A stretch of 64,000 nucleotides of DNA, taken from contig NZ_MKKE01000009.1 of assembly GCF_001942305.1 (NCBI RefSeq), positions 40,226-104,225 on the forward strand, read 5' to 3'. The first letter of the stretch is position 1. The number at the start of each line of letters is the position of its first letter. Of the stretch, positions 1 through 9,391 are shown in pieces. The notes under the pieces are model-generated. The model saw only the letters and a program-made list of their open reading frames with translations. It was not told the origin of the DNA and ran no database searches. Origin of the DNA: Saccharomonospora sp. CUA-673 (GTDB lineage Bacteria; Actinomycetota; Actinomycetes; Mycobacteriales; Pseudonocardiaceae). Made by a program: the position numbers and the translations under genes.

Positions 1-287
1 GCCGTCGACGTGGTCCTCGACGGCGACGCATTCGTCACTTCCGTGGCGGCGCTGGTGCACTGTGTGGCCCTGTCTGCTCCGGCTCGTGGTTCACGTGGGT
101 GCGGACCCCGAGGACCAGGTAACCGGCTGCGAATCCCGATCACCAGTGCGTGTCGGTGGGGGGTCGCGGACGTACGACGAGCGGTCGAGGTGATCACTCG
201 GAAAGAGCAATTTGCGACCGCTCGCCGAATGCACGTGCAACGGAATGTGCGGGAAACCTCGCGGCAGGGTGGGAAACTGTCCGCCGA
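1..287. other. Window edge, no confident gene
   Basis: This stretch lies downstream of the minus-strand gene that ends at 288. A minus-strand ATG at 31, preceded by GGAAG, could be the start of a gene that runs out of the window to the left, but only ten codons are visible. The plus-strand open frame across here overlaps the end of the neighbouring gene, and its protein looks like nothing real. Confidence 0.3.
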
Positions 288-1749
288 TCAGCGCCCGTCG
301 GCGGAGATCTTTTCGGCGCTGTCGAACGTCAGCTGCCGGGTCTGCTGCTCGGTGCGCCCGTCGGGGTAGGTCACGCGAAGGGTGTTGTCGGTGACGCCCT
401 CGTTCTGGTCGATGTAGATGTGCGTGACCTCGAAGTACGCGACGTCGGAGTAGGCGCGTTCGAGCCCGTCGGGGCCCTGTTCGCGCAGCTGCCCGCTGGT
501 GAGCTCGTACGCGGCCTGCGGATCCTCGGTGACCTGGTCGAAGAACGCCTGCGAGCGCTGGGCCATGACCTCCGGGTCGTACGAGTTCGAGAAGACCACC
601 GGGTCCGCGGTCTGCGTGGGTGCGGGCGTCGACGGCGGCTTGGTCGGGCTCGAGCTCGACGGGCTCGACGGGCTCGACGGACCGGACGGCCCGGGTGGCC
701 CCGACGAACCGGGGGTCGACTCGACGGGCGAGCCGGCGCCGGTCGTCGGCGCACCGGCCGTCGACCCCGGACCGCGCAGTGCCTCGGTGAGGCTCGACGA
801 GGTGCCCTCGCCCGTGGTGGCGCTGGAGGAGCCGTCGGCGGAGGAACTCGACCGGTCCGACGAGGTGTCCTCGGAGGTGTTCGCGCCGGCCCGCCGCGGC
901 GGTCGCTCGTCTCGTCCGGGATGAGCGGCGCGATCGCGCCGTTCTGATCGGGCCAGCCCTCGGCGGTGTTGGTCGACGGTCCGTCGGGGCTGACCAGGAA
1001 GGTGCCCGCGACCAGCAGCGCGACGACCACCGCACCCGACGACAGGCTCGCGAACCACGCGGCCTTGCGCCAGGTACGCGGCGGCGTGACCGACGCCGGG
1101 ACCGTGCCCAGCTGCAGCCCGCCGAGCCCGTCGCGCCCGACACGGCCACCACGCCCGCGCCGAGCGCGTGGTCGGGATGGTTCTCGTCGGGTTCGTCCGC
1201 GGCGGCCAGCTGCTCGGGCAGGTCGTCCGGCATCGCGGCCGTGCTGGCGGGCAGCCCCGCCGCGGTGGCCGACGCCCGGTGCCGGTCCGGACCGCCGTCC
1301 TGGCCGGGGGTGGCCAGGGAGATGCGCTGCCGGCGGACCGGCTGTTGGGTGGCGGGTTGTCGAGAAGTGGAGCGCCCCCGCGCCGCGCCTGCCTGCGTGG
1401 GAACGGACGGCTGCGTGGCGGACGGCTGCAACTGCGCCGCGGGGACGACCGAGACCGGGGTCGTCGTCTCGGCCGTCGAGGGTGCAGGAGCCGGCGGTCC
1501 GGGTGTCGACGGGACGGGTCCCCAGGCGGAGGCCTGGGACCACTGCGAGGCGAGGATCGAGCCGGACAACGAGCCGGAGACGGAACCTGCGGCCGGGTCC
1601 GCGGCGGCGCCGGAACGCCGGTGTCGGCCGCCGGACCTGGTCGACCGGGTCGGCCGCGTCGCCGCGGCAGGGTCCTGCCGGGCATGCCGGCCGGAGGGCT
1701 GTCGCGGTGGTGCGAAGTAGTCGAACCTGTCGGGCGTGCTGGCGCTCAT
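288..1749 (-). CDS. Single-pass membrane protein with Ser/Pro linker and NTF2-like C-terminal domain (two frameshifts)
   Basis: I do not recognise a named family. Read across two apparent one-base losses near 1135 and 885, it gives about 487 residues. The cytoplasmic N-terminus of roughly 220 residues is disordered and rich in Ser, Pro, Gln and Thr. One membrane helix follows near residue 230 (SSGAVVVALLVAGTFLV), then a Ser/Pro-rich outer linker with GPSGP and SSP runs. The C-terminal domain of about 100 residues starts near DPVVFSNSYD and resembles small NTF2-like domains seen in actinobacterial exported proteins. The ATG at 1749 has a strong GGAGGAGG ribosome site. The gene is cotranscribed with nothing obvious; its neighbours are a small membrane protein and chorismate mutase. 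The domain assignment is by eye and uncertain. Confidence 0.7.
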
Positions 1750-2082
1750 GCGGTGGAGACCCCTCCTCCCGCGCCGGCTGACGACAGATACGTCCTGTTC
1801 CGCCCGAATGGAGCAGGCCCCTCGGCGCCGTGCTGCCGGACAACGTGCTGCCGGAGAGGCCGGAATCCCGCGAGTGCGGGGGCGTCGGTGAACACGACAA
1901 GGGCACGCGCAGCTGCACGGCAGTTTGCACGTGCGCTGCAAATTGCAGCGCAGACGATGCCCCTCGGGATGTTCACCCGGCCAAGGGTAGGAGCTTCCGC
2001 GGCTTTCGGCTCGTCCTCAAGCCGTTAGTGCGCGGATATCACTCCACTGGGCGCACCCGGCCGCGCTGCGTGTTCACCGAGG
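1750..2082. other. Upstream region of the membrane protein gene
   Basis: This 330-base gap holds the leader of the minus-strand gene starting at 1749, with the perfect palindrome at 1932-1952 as its one striking feature. A 76-residue minus-strand open frame crosses it, but its composition and lack of a ribosome site argue against a gene. Confidence 0.5.
1932..1952. promoter_or_regulatory. Perfect palindrome, candidate operator
   Basis: Two 10-base arms, TGCGCTGCAA and TTGCAGCGCA, are exact inverse complements around one central base. An overlapping shorter repeat, TTTGCA at 1924 and TGCAAA from 1937, shares part of it. It lies about 185 bases upstream of the start at 1749 and looks like a binding site for a dimeric repressor. 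No regulator gene is adjacent. Confidence 0.5.
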
Positions 2083-2397
2083 TCAACCGCCGGAACGGTA
2101 CTTCGCCCGCGTCGACTGCAGGGCCTTCGTCGCCACCGCGCCGCTGCCCGCGGCGAGCAGGATGGCGATGACGTCCATGGCCATCGGGCCCGCGGTCATC
2201 AGCAGGGCGACGAGCGAGGCGACGGTCGTGCCACCCGCGATGGGCCAGCGGGAACGGACGTAGTCGGCGATCGGACCACCGCCCGCGCGCTTGTTGGCCG
2301 CACTGTTGAGCAACGCGAGGTAACCGGTGTGACCGAGGGCCGCGAGCACGCTGGCGAGCGAGATCAGCAGCGCGATCAGATTGATGATCGTTCCCAT
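2083..2397 (-). CDS. Small three-helix membrane protein
   Basis: This is a hypothetical protein of 104 residues with three hydrophobic segments (about residues 3-30, 55-72 and 74-92) joined by a short basic loop containing NKRAGGG and YVRSRWP. It ends with the basic tail KYRSGG. It has no motif that points to a function. The ATG at 2397 follows a purine-rich stretch. It lies 146 bases downstream of the chorismate mutase gene on the same strand, so the two may be cotranscribed. Its base composition is like that of its neighbours. Confidence 0.75.
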   Translation of the reverse strand: MGTIINLIALLISLASVLAALGHTGYLALLNSAANKRAGGGPIADYVRSRWPIAGGTTVASLVALLMTAGPMAMDVIAILLAAGSGAVATKALQSTRAKYRSGG

Positions 2398-2543
2398 GTG
2401 TCCAGTGTGCCCGAAAGGGGTGAAGCCCCGGTCACCGGAAGCGGCCGGTGCCGCTGCGGGTAGAACGCCCTGGTGACACGCTCGGTAGGTGGCGGCCCGG
2501 CGACGCGTTCGGTGACAGGCTGGGTGCGCGGGCCGCGCCGGGC

Positions 2544-2846
2544 TCAGTGGCCGAGTCGGCCGCGGCCCAGGCTCAGCAGTGCGAGCGCGAGCTGACGTCC
2601 CTCGGGGCCGAGTTCGCGGTAGCGGGCGAGTACGTCCATCTCGCGGTTGTAGACGATGCGCGTCCCGCCGGCGGCCATCCGCGCGGCGCCGATCGTCCTC
2701 GACACCTCGGCGCGGCGCTTGACCAGGCGCAGGATCTCGGCGTCGAGCCAGTCGATCTCGGTGCGCAGGTCGTCGATCGAGCTCTCGGACACGGGGGTGT
2801 CGCCGGTGGGTTCGGCGGGGGATTCACCGTGGGTCTGGGCGGTCAT
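2544..2846 (-). CDS. Chorismate mutase, AroQ type
   Basis: The enzyme converts chorismate to prephenate in the cytoplasm, the branch point to phenylalanine and tyrosine. The product has 100 residues. After a 20-residue variable N-terminus comes the AroQ helical core, with the first long helix IDDLRTEIDWLDAEILRLVK followed by the RRAEVSRTIG segment, whose basic residues line the AroQ active site. It is close in length to mycobacterial Rv0948c, a small monofunctional enzyme that works with DAHP synthase. The ATG at 2846 follows GAGGAGGA at good spacing. It is transcribed divergently from pcrA, the same arrangement as Rv0948c/Rv0949. The gap between them carries two strong hairpins. Confidence 0.9.
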   Translation of the reverse strand: MTAQTHGESPAEPTGDTPVSESSIDDLRTEIDWLDAEILRLVKRRAEVSRTIGAARMAAGGTRIVYNREMDVLARYRELGPEGRQLALALLSLGRGRLGH

Positions 2847-2900
2847 GAGACTTCCTCCTCGGGTCGGTCCGATCCCGGTCTCCGGCCCGAAGCCGACGAA

Positions 2901-2927
2901 AGCCCCGGGTCCGAGGACTCCGGGGCT
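2901..2927. promoter_or_regulatory. Hairpin in the chorismate mutase/pcrA divergent region
   Basis: AGCCCCGG and CCGGGGCT form a perfect 8-base stem with an 11-base loop, 55 bases upstream of the chorismate mutase start. It lies in the region that would be transcribed as the chorismate mutase leader, so it could act as an attenuator. There is no U-tract on either side. Confidence 0.4.
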
Positions 2928-2956
2928 TCAAGGTGATGGCGAGTCAGCACGCGATC

Positions 2957-2981
2957 ACGGGAGCCGGAGTCCGGTTCCCGT
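2957..2981. promoter_or_regulatory. Second, longer hairpin in the same divergent region
   Basis: ACGGGAGCCGG pairs with CCGGTTCCCGT (one G-T pair) around a 3-base loop, an 11-base stem. On the plus strand it is followed by AGAAAATC. It sits roughly midway between the two divergent starts and may be a terminator or leader structure for transcription toward chorismate mutase. Confidence 0.4.
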
Positions 2982-3065
2982 AGAAAATCGGCACGTCACG
3001 CTGAACACGTCGCGAGTATGGCACATTCCGGGGTTGTCGGGGGAGCGCGGTAGCGTGAAGTCACA

Positions 3066-5496
3066 ATGAGCACCCTCTTCGATCTTCCTCCGGACCAGGG
3101 CAAGTACGCCGAGCTGACCGGCGACCTCAACCCGGCGCAGCGTGACGCCGTCGAGCACGCCGGCGCGCCGCTGCTCGTCGTCGCGGGCGCGGGGTCGGGC
3201 AAGACGCGGGTGCTCACCCGGCGGATCGCCTACCTGTTGGCCGCGCGCGGGGCCCAGCCCGGCCAGATCATGGCCATCACGTTCACCAACAAGGCCGCCG
3301 CCGAGATGCGCGAGCGCGTCTCCGAGCTGGTCGGGCGGCGTTCCGGCGCGATGTGGGTGTCGACGTTCCACTCGATGTGCGTGCGGGTGCTGCGACGCGA
3401 GGCGAAGACGCTCGAGATGTCGTCGAACTTCTCGATCTACGACGCGACGACGCCCGGCGGCTGCTGACGCTGGTGGCGCGCGATCTGGACCTCGATGCGA
3501 AGCGGTACCAGCCGCGGGCGCTCGCGGCGCACATCTCGAACCTCAAGAACGAGCTGATCGACTCCGAGTCGGCCGGTTCGCACGCCACCAACGACTTCGA
3601 GCGCCGCGCCGCGGAGGTCTACGTCGAGTACCAGCGCCGGTTGGCGCAGGCCAACGCGATGGACTTCGACGACCTGATCATGCGCACGGTCGAGCTGTTG
3701 CAGGCCTTCCCCGACGTCGCCGAGTACTACAGGCGCCGGTTCCGGCACGTGCTGGTCGACGAGTACCAGGACACCAACCACGCGCAGTACACGTTGGTGC
3801 GCGAGCTCGTGGGTACCGAGCCGACCGAGTCGGGCGTGCAGCCTGCGGAGCTGTGCGTCGTCGGTGACGCCGACCAGTCGATCTACGCGTTCCGCGGCGC
3901 CACGATCCGCAACATCGAGGAGTTCGAACGCGACTTCCCGAACGCGCGCACGATCCTGCTCGAGCAGAACTACCGGTCGACCCAGACGATCCTGTCGGCG
4001 GCCAACGCGGTCATCGCGCGCAACCCGAACCGCAGGGACAAGCGGCTGTGGACGTCCGAGGGCGACGGCGAGCGGATCGTCGGCTACGTCGCCGACAACG
4101 AGCACGACGAGGCCGCGTTCGTCGCGGGCGAGATCGACGAGCTCGTCGACCAGGGCACGGTGGCCTACTCCGACGTGGCGGTCTTCTACCGCACCAACAA
4201 CCAGTCGCGTGTGTTCGAGGAGATCTTCATCCGGCTCGGCCTGCCGTACCGCGTGGTCGGCGGCGTGCGGTTCTACGAGCGCCGCGAGGTGCGCGACGCC
4301 CTCGCCTACCTGCGCGTGTTGGCCAATCCGGAGGACACGGTCACCTGCGGCGGATCCTGAACGTGCCCAAGCGCGGCATCGGCGACCGGGCCGAGGCGTG
4401 CGTGGCCACGCACGCCGAGCGGGAGCGCATCTCGTTCGCCTCCGCGCTGCGCGACGCCGTCGCCGACAAGGTGCCGATGCTCAACCCGCGTTCGCGCAAG
4501 GCGATCACGGCGTTCGTGGAGCTGCTCGACGGCCTGTACGAGCTGGTCGACTCCGGTGCCGAGGTCGCCGACGTCCTCGAGGCCGTGCTCGACCGCACCG
4601 GGTACCGCGCCGAGCTGGACTCCTCCGACGACCCGCAGGACGCCTCGCGGCTCGAGAACCTCGACGAGCTCGTCACCGTGGCCAGGGAGTTCACCGAGTC
4701 GGCCGCCGAGGCGGCCGCACTCGCCCCGCCCGACGACGGCGAGACCGACGCCGTGGACGACGCGGGCGTGCCGGAACCGGGCTCGCTGCCGGCGTTCCTC
4801 GAGCGCGTCTCGCTGGTCGCCGACGCCGATTCGATCCCCGAGTCCGACGGTGGTGACGAGGAGGACGACGACGAGGCCGACGACGGCGGTGTGGTCACGC
4901 TGATGACCGTGCACACGGCGAAGGGCCTCGAGTATCCCGTGGTGTTCGGGACGGGCTGGGAGGACGGCGTGTTCCCGCACCTGCGCGCACTGGGCGAGCC
5001 GAAGGAACTGGCCGAGGAACGCCGGCTCGCCTACGTCGCGATCACCCGCGCGCGCGAGCGGCTGTACCTCTCGCGCGCCCTGATGCGCACCCAGTGGGGT
5101 CAGCCCGCGGCCAACCCGGCCTCGCGGTTCCTCGACGAGATCCCGGCCGAGCTGATCGACTGGCGCAGGGAGGCTCCGACCTCGGACGGTGGCGGTTCGC
5201 CGCGTGCCGCGACGACGTGGGGCGGCCGGTCCGGGTTCGGCGCGGACTCGGCGCAGGCGAGGCTCGCCTCGGGCGGCATGCGCACCACCGGTTTCAAGGG
5301 CGTGCGGAACGACTGGAAGGACACGGTCGCGCTCAAGCTCGACGTGGGCGACCGGGTCAACCACGACAAGTACGGCCTCGGCACGGTCGTGTCGACCGAC
5401 GGCACGGGCCCGCGGGCGACCGCCACGATCGATTTCGGCGCGGCCGGCACCGTGCGGTTGATGCTCATCGGCAGCGTGCCGATGCAGAAGCTCTGA
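3066..5496 (+). CDS. pcrA: ATP-dependent 3'-5' DNA helicase PcrA/UvrD1 (two frameshifts)
   Basis: This is a superfamily 1A helicase that unwinds DNA in nucleotide excision repair and replication restart. Across one-base losses near 3449 (after FSIYDA) and 4344 (after NPEDTVT) it gives about 810 residues, a normal length. Visible motifs are Walker A GAGSGKT near residue 43, motif Ia TFTNKAA, motif II DEYQDTN near 231, motif [16 protein letters not shown], motif IV QNYRS, motif [14 protein letters not shown] near 615 and motif [12 protein letters not shown]. The C-terminal Tudor-like domain with [15 protein letters not shown] is the PcrA-type RNA polymerase interaction module. The acidic stretch before motif V ([13 protein letters not shown]) is longer than usual. 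The ATG at 3066 has only a weak ribosome site. The same neighbours flank mycobacterial uvrD1. Confidence 0.92.
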
Positions 5497-5518
5497 ACGT
5501 TCCGGGTTCGCGACGCCG

Positions 5519-5552
5519 GAGCTTCACTCGATCGTCTGTTCGAGTGAAGCTC
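5519..5552 (+). terminator. Terminator hairpin after pcrA
   Basis: GAGCTTCACTCGA and TCGAGTGAAGCTC form a perfect 13-base stem with an 8-base loop, 23 bases after the pcrA stop. There is no long U-tract, as is common in actinomycetes. Confidence 0.75.
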
Positions 5553-5824
5553 GCCGTCGGCGACTGATTTCTGTCGGGGCGCCACGCTAGCCTTGGTGTC
5601 GAACACAGGTTCGAGATCAAGGTGGGTTCGTGCAGGCAGACGGCAGAGGTGTCCTGAGTGCCGGCGTCCTGGACGACGGTGTCCGGGGTGGCGATGTTCA
5701 GGGTGGCGATGTTCAGGACTGTGGTGTCCGGGGTGACGACAGCGAGAACGGCGCCGACCGGGACGGTGGCGCCGTTCTCACGAGTGCTTGTTCGGTTGTC
5801 GAGCCGGGGAGCGTCGAGCCGAGG
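5553..5824. other. Convergent intergenic region between pcrA and the M23 gene
   Basis: Apart from the two terminator hairpins this stretch holds an imperfect repeat series built on GTGTCCGGGGTGGCGATGTT and GGTGGCGATGTTCAGG between about 5675 and 5740. I see no gene here. Confidence 0.4.
5744..5779 (-). terminator. Terminator hairpin after the M23 peptidase gene
   Basis: GAGAACGGCGCC and GGCGCCGTTCTC form a perfect 12-base stem with a 12-base loop, 46 bases beyond the minus-strand stop at 5825. Confidence 0.65.
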
Positions 5825-6693
5825 TCAGCCGACGGTCACGCCGTGCTCGGCGAGCCAGGGCAGCGGGTCGAGCTTCTCGCCGTTGTCGGAGGTCCAGACC
5901 TCGAAGTGGAGGTGCGGACCGGTCGACTGGCCCTCGTTGCCCATGATGGCGATCTGGTCACCGGCCTTGACCTGCTGGCCCTCGGAGACGTTGAAGCCGG
6001 CGACGTGGCCGTAGACGGTCACGATGCCGTCGTCGCGCTGCACCTTGACCCACTGGCCGAAACCGCTGGCGGGGCCGGCCTCGATGACCGTGCCGTCGGT
6101 CGCGGACAGGATCGGCGTGCCGATGCTGTTGGCGATGTCGATGCCGTAGTGGGTGGTGCCCCAGCGGGCGCGTAGCCGGAGGTGAAGCTGCCCTCGGCCG
6201 GGGAGACCACCTTCGGGCGGGCGGCCTCGATCGCGGCCTGCCTGCGCTCCTCGGCCTCGGCGGCGAGCCGGGCGTTGGTGCGCTCCGCGTTCTGGGTGAT
6301 CTGCTCGGCCTCGGCGGACGCGCTCGCGGCCGAGGTTTCGGCGGATTCGCGCACCTGGAGCAGCTGCGGAGCGCTCACGGGGGTGTCTCCGCCCATTCCC
6401 ATGGCCGCAGTCGCGTCATGGGAGTTCGCCAGCGGCGTCACATCGGTGTTGGTGTCCACCGCGCCGGACTGGGCTTCGTTGGAGGTTGTGGTTTGAAGGG
6501 TCTGACCTGCTGCGGCGGCGGCGAAAGCACCTGCGGCGACGGCCGCGACCATGACCCGTCCGCGCAGCGCGGAGGACGGCGCGGGCAGCCGATGGGCGCC
6601 ACGCGTACGCACGGTCGAATCGTCGACCCCGTCCAGCGCGTTCTCGAGCGCAGGCGAGGGTGCTTGGCCGCCGGGAGAGCGGTGTCGAGCCAA
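5825..6693 (-). CDS. M23-family peptidoglycan peptidase (LytM/Rv0950c type), one frameshift
   Basis: This is a zinc endopeptidase acting on peptidoglycan cross-bridges outside the membrane. About 289 residues result when read across a one-base loss near 6172, inside GSFTSGY-GARWGTTHYG. An N-terminal hydrophobic segment (VMVAAVAAGAFAAAAAG, near residue 50) serves as signal or anchor. A coiled coil rich in Ala, Glu and Arg follows (about residues 100-165), then the M23 domain with zinc ligands HYGID and HLHFE and the conserved YGH. The TTG at 6693 is chosen because GGAAGG lies 9 bases upstream; an ATG at about 6552 is the alternative. It has the position and orientation of Rv0950c, between uvrD1 and sucC. 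Confidence 0.85.
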
Positions 6694-7233
6694 GGCGGGG
6701 GGCCTTCCGTTACTCGGGGGAGCCAGGTCGCGAACTCCGGGCGGGGGAACCGGTGGGCGATCTCGGGGGTGATCGCCCGTGTGGCACGCGCACCTCGGGG
6801 GGAGGTGACCGGCCACGTTGGTCCGTGATCTGACCGTAATGGGGACTGCGGGACAGTAACGAAGGGGCGCCGCGAGGGGCAAGGATGACGCGCGTCTTTC
6901 GGCCGTACGGGGAGTCTTCGCGCGGTCTGCCGGCGTGCGATCACGCAAGGTAGAGGCCCATTCCGAACCGACTGCGCCGTTGGTGTGAGTTGGGTTACAC
7001 AAGCGCAACCGGAGGTTTGAACGTCGGGTTGTGGCCCGTTCGTTCGTCGTGTCCGGATCCCCGGCGGGGACGTGTGCCGCCTGCGATGGCACCGCTCTGT
7101 GTCGTTACCGTGCTGGCGGGAGTCCGCGTGCGCCCACGTCCGCCGTAGGCGGGGTGTGTGCGGCGTGGAATCCCTGGACAGCGGAGCCGCACAGGGCCCG
7201 AGGTGAGTCGATGCTGCAGGGGCGGATCTAGGC
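6694..7233. other. Divergent promoter region between the M23 gene and the membrane protein gene
   Basis: This 540-base gap has no credible gene. It must hold promoters in both directions. I looked for the cyclic-di-AMP riboswitch that often precedes actinobacterial cell-wall hydrolase genes. The plus strand has a CGGGGGAACCGG segment and a GGGGGTGATC segment near 6742-6775, but the rest of that riboswitch is absent and the strand is wrong for the M23 gene. Confidence 0.4.
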
Positions 7234-9081
7234 GTGAACGATCTTCGGTCGAACGGCGGGCGGTCCCTGCTGACTGCCGCGCTGGTCGCTGCGGCCGCGG
7301 CGGCCGTGCTCGGGGTGCTGGGTGCGGTGCTGCCGGTCGTCGACGGCGCCGAACGCGGGCTGTCGGCCGCGCTCGCCGTGCCCATGACGGCCGTGCTGGC
7401 CGCGCTGCCGGTGGCGCTGGCGGGCGCGTTCGCCGCACGCGGACGCCCCGGCGTCGCCGTGGGTGTGCTCGTCGGCGCGGCCGCGCTCGCGCCGGGCAGG
7501 GCGGTGCTGGACCTGCAGTTCGCCGCCGACCCGTCGCGGGCTCTGCGTCCCGAGCTGTACGTGCCCACGGATCTGCAGGCCCATGAGCCAGCGATCGGAC
7601 TGTGGCTGCTCGTCGCCGGGCACGTCGTCGCCGCTGTCGCCGGTCTGCTCGCCGTCCGCGCCCGCGAGGGTGCGGCGGTGGCCGAGCCCGTCTTCGGTGC
7701 GTCCGCCTCGGCAGGCGACATCTCCGGTCCCGCGGGCGACACCCCCGACGAGAACGACGGCCGGGGCGTGCCCGACGACGGGTCGACGAACCGGCTGACC
7801 GCCGTGGTGCTCGTGGCCGTCGTCGCCGCGATCGGCCTGTTGATGCAGCCGATGGTGTCCGACGACGTCTATCTCCTGGCGCAGAACGCGTTCGAGGGGC
7901 CGGTGGTCGCGATGGCCGGCTACCTGCTGCTCGCGGCCGCGCTGCCGTTGGCCGCCGCGGTCGCCGTGTCGACGAACGACCGCTCCGGCGCCGCCGGCAC
8001 GCTGTACGGCCTCGCCGCGGGCGGGGCGGCCGTCGCCGTGCCCGCGGTCGTCTCGGGTCTGGCCGCCGACGTGGTCGGCGTCGACGTCGGACCGTTCGTG
8101 GCGCTGGCGGGACTGCTGGGTCTCGTGGCGGCCGCCGCGCTGCCCGCCCGCACCCGAGGCGCCGCATCCGACTCCGCCGGTGCGGCCGTGCGGCTGCCGG
8201 GCGGCACGGGAATGTCGGTGACCACCGGCGCGCTCGCCGTCGTGACCGGCGTACTGGCGGTCGTCGGCGCGCTGATGCCGCAGCTGGCCGTCGAGGCCGA
8301 CCTCGCGCCTCCCGAGAGTCCTGCCCGGTGGACCTTGCTGGCCGCGGGCGTGCTCGTCGGCGTCCTCGGCCTGGTGATCGCCGCGGCGCCCGCGGTCGGG
8401 ACGCGGGTCGCGGTCGGTGTCCGGCCGACGCTGTCGGTGGCGTGGGTGTCGGTGCTCGTGGCGGGCACGGCGGTGCTCGACACGGCCGTGACGGCCACCG
8501 GTTCCGCTGGCGGCATCGCCTCGCCCGGGCCCGGCGTCGTCTGGACCTGGAGCGCCATGCTGCTGGCCGCCGTGACCGCGGTGTGCTCGGTGATCACGGG
8601 CGCCGTGCAGCGCGACGCCGAACTGGACACCGACACCGGCGCCACCTCCACCACCTCCACCACCGACACCGAGGGCGCCCAGGGCGCCGCCACCCGCCCG
8701 TCGCCGGTCCTGCTCGCCTCGCTGGCCGGGACGGGACTGCTGGCCGTAGCGGCGTTCGCCTTCCCGGTCCTGACGGCGTCCGGCTACACCGCGGCCGGGT
8801 TGTGGTCGCGGCTGGGCACACCGTCGTGGGGGCTGCTCGCGGCGGTGCTGGTCGTCCTCGGCGCGCTGGCGCTGGTTCCGCGGAGCAGGCCGGCCGCGGC
8901 GGTGGGTCTGCTCGCCGGGGTGGGCGTGGTGGTGGCGCTGCGGGCCGCGGCGTTGCCGTTGATGCGCGGCGAGCTCGACGCGGCCACCGCCGGCATGGGG
9001 TTCTGGTTCGGTTTCGCCGCCCTCGTCGCCGTGGTCGTGACCGGGATGGTCGCGGCGCTCGGCGGGCCCGCGCGGCGCTGA
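7234..9081 (+). CDS. Polytopic membrane protein of unknown function
   Basis: The product is 615 residues of unknown family, with about 12-14 hydrophobic segments spread along the whole length and almost no long soluble domain. Two hydrophilic interruptions are visible. One, around residues 155-185, is acidic and Gly/Asp-rich. The other, near residue 465, is Thr/Ser-rich (TSTTSTTDT). The GTG at 7234 follows GGGGCGG. The gene stands between the M23 peptidase and sucC where mycobacteria have nothing, so it is an insertion into an otherwise conserved block. No transporter signature is visible. The long minus-strand open frame across it is a shadow caused by GC-rich codon use. Confidence 0.8.
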   Translation: MNDLRSNGGRSLLTAALVAAAAAAVLGVLGAVLPVVDGAERGLSAALAVPMTAVLAALPVALAGAFAARGRPGVAVGVLVGAAALAPGRAVLDLQFAADPSRALRPELYVPTDLQAHEPAIGLWLLVAGHVVAAVAGLLAVRAREGAAVAEPVFGASASAGDISGPAGDTPDENDGRGVPDDGSTNRLTAVVLVAVVAAIGLLMQPMVSDDVYLLAQNAFEGPVVAMAGYLLLAAALPLAAAVAVSTNDRSGAAGTLYGLAAGGAAVAVPAVVSGLAADVVGVDVGPFVALAGLLGLVAAAALPARTRGAASDSAGAAVRLPGGTGMSVTTGALAVVTGVLAVVGALMPQLAVEADLAPPESPARWTLLAAGVLVGVLGLVIAAAPAVGTRVAVGVRPTLSVAWVSVLVAGTAVLDTAVTATGSAGGIASPGPGVVWTWSAMLLAAVTAVCSVITGAVQRDAELDTDTGATSTTSTTDTEGAQGAATRPSPVLLASLAGTGLLAVAAFAFPVLTASGYTAAGLWSRLGTPSWGLLAAVLVVLGALALVPRSRPAAAVGLLAGVGVVVALRAAALPLMRGELDAATAGMGFWFGFAALVAVVVTGMVAALGGPARR

Positions 9082-9391
9082 TTCGCACCGAGTTCCGACC
9101 CGGGTTCGACGCCGGGTTCTGGCGAAAAGGAAAAATCGCATTCCGGCCGGGCTCTGCCGCCCCCGGCGGCTACTGTTCGGTAACTCCTGTGTGGCGTCCG
9201 GCTGAATGCTTCAAGGCGAGGGCGATCTGCGCCACAGTCCCAGCTCAGAGCGTTTTTGGTGACCGAGTTCACCAGAGGCGGGCGCGTCGCGCCGAGGCCG
9301 GCTCGATAGGGTCGTCCCCGTCCGGCAGCACGGTTTGTGACAAGAAGTCTTTGCAAACCACAGTGGCGTGTGTCGTCAGGAGACAGAAGTA
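9082..9391 (+). promoter_or_regulatory. sucCD promoter region
   Basis: This is a 310-base gap before sucC without a gene. The last 60 bases hold GGTTTG (9332-9337) and CAAACC (9354-9359) as inverted arms. Inside them, CTTTGCAAA at 9349-9357 resembles the core of the RamB binding motif known from acetate and TCA-cycle genes of corynebacteria and mycobacteria. The site sits 35-60 bases before the start codon, where a repressor or activator would act. Confidence 0.4.

Noticed and set aside
1746..1976. 76-codon minus-strand open frame overlapping the start of the gene at 1749
   Set aside because: It has no ribosome site and an unlikely composition, and it spans the palindrome and the leader of the real gene.
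6721..6780. Possible cyclic-di-AMP riboswitch near the M23 peptidase gene
   Set aside because: Only two short segments resemble its loops, they lie on the plus strand while the peptidase is on the minus strand, and the conserved 3' part (CCGACAGCTAACC type) is absent.
7228..9141. 637-codon minus-strand open frame opposite the polytopic membrane protein
   Set aside because: It is almost only Arg, Gly, His, Asp and Gln in low-complexity order, the shadow of a hydrophobic GC-rich gene.
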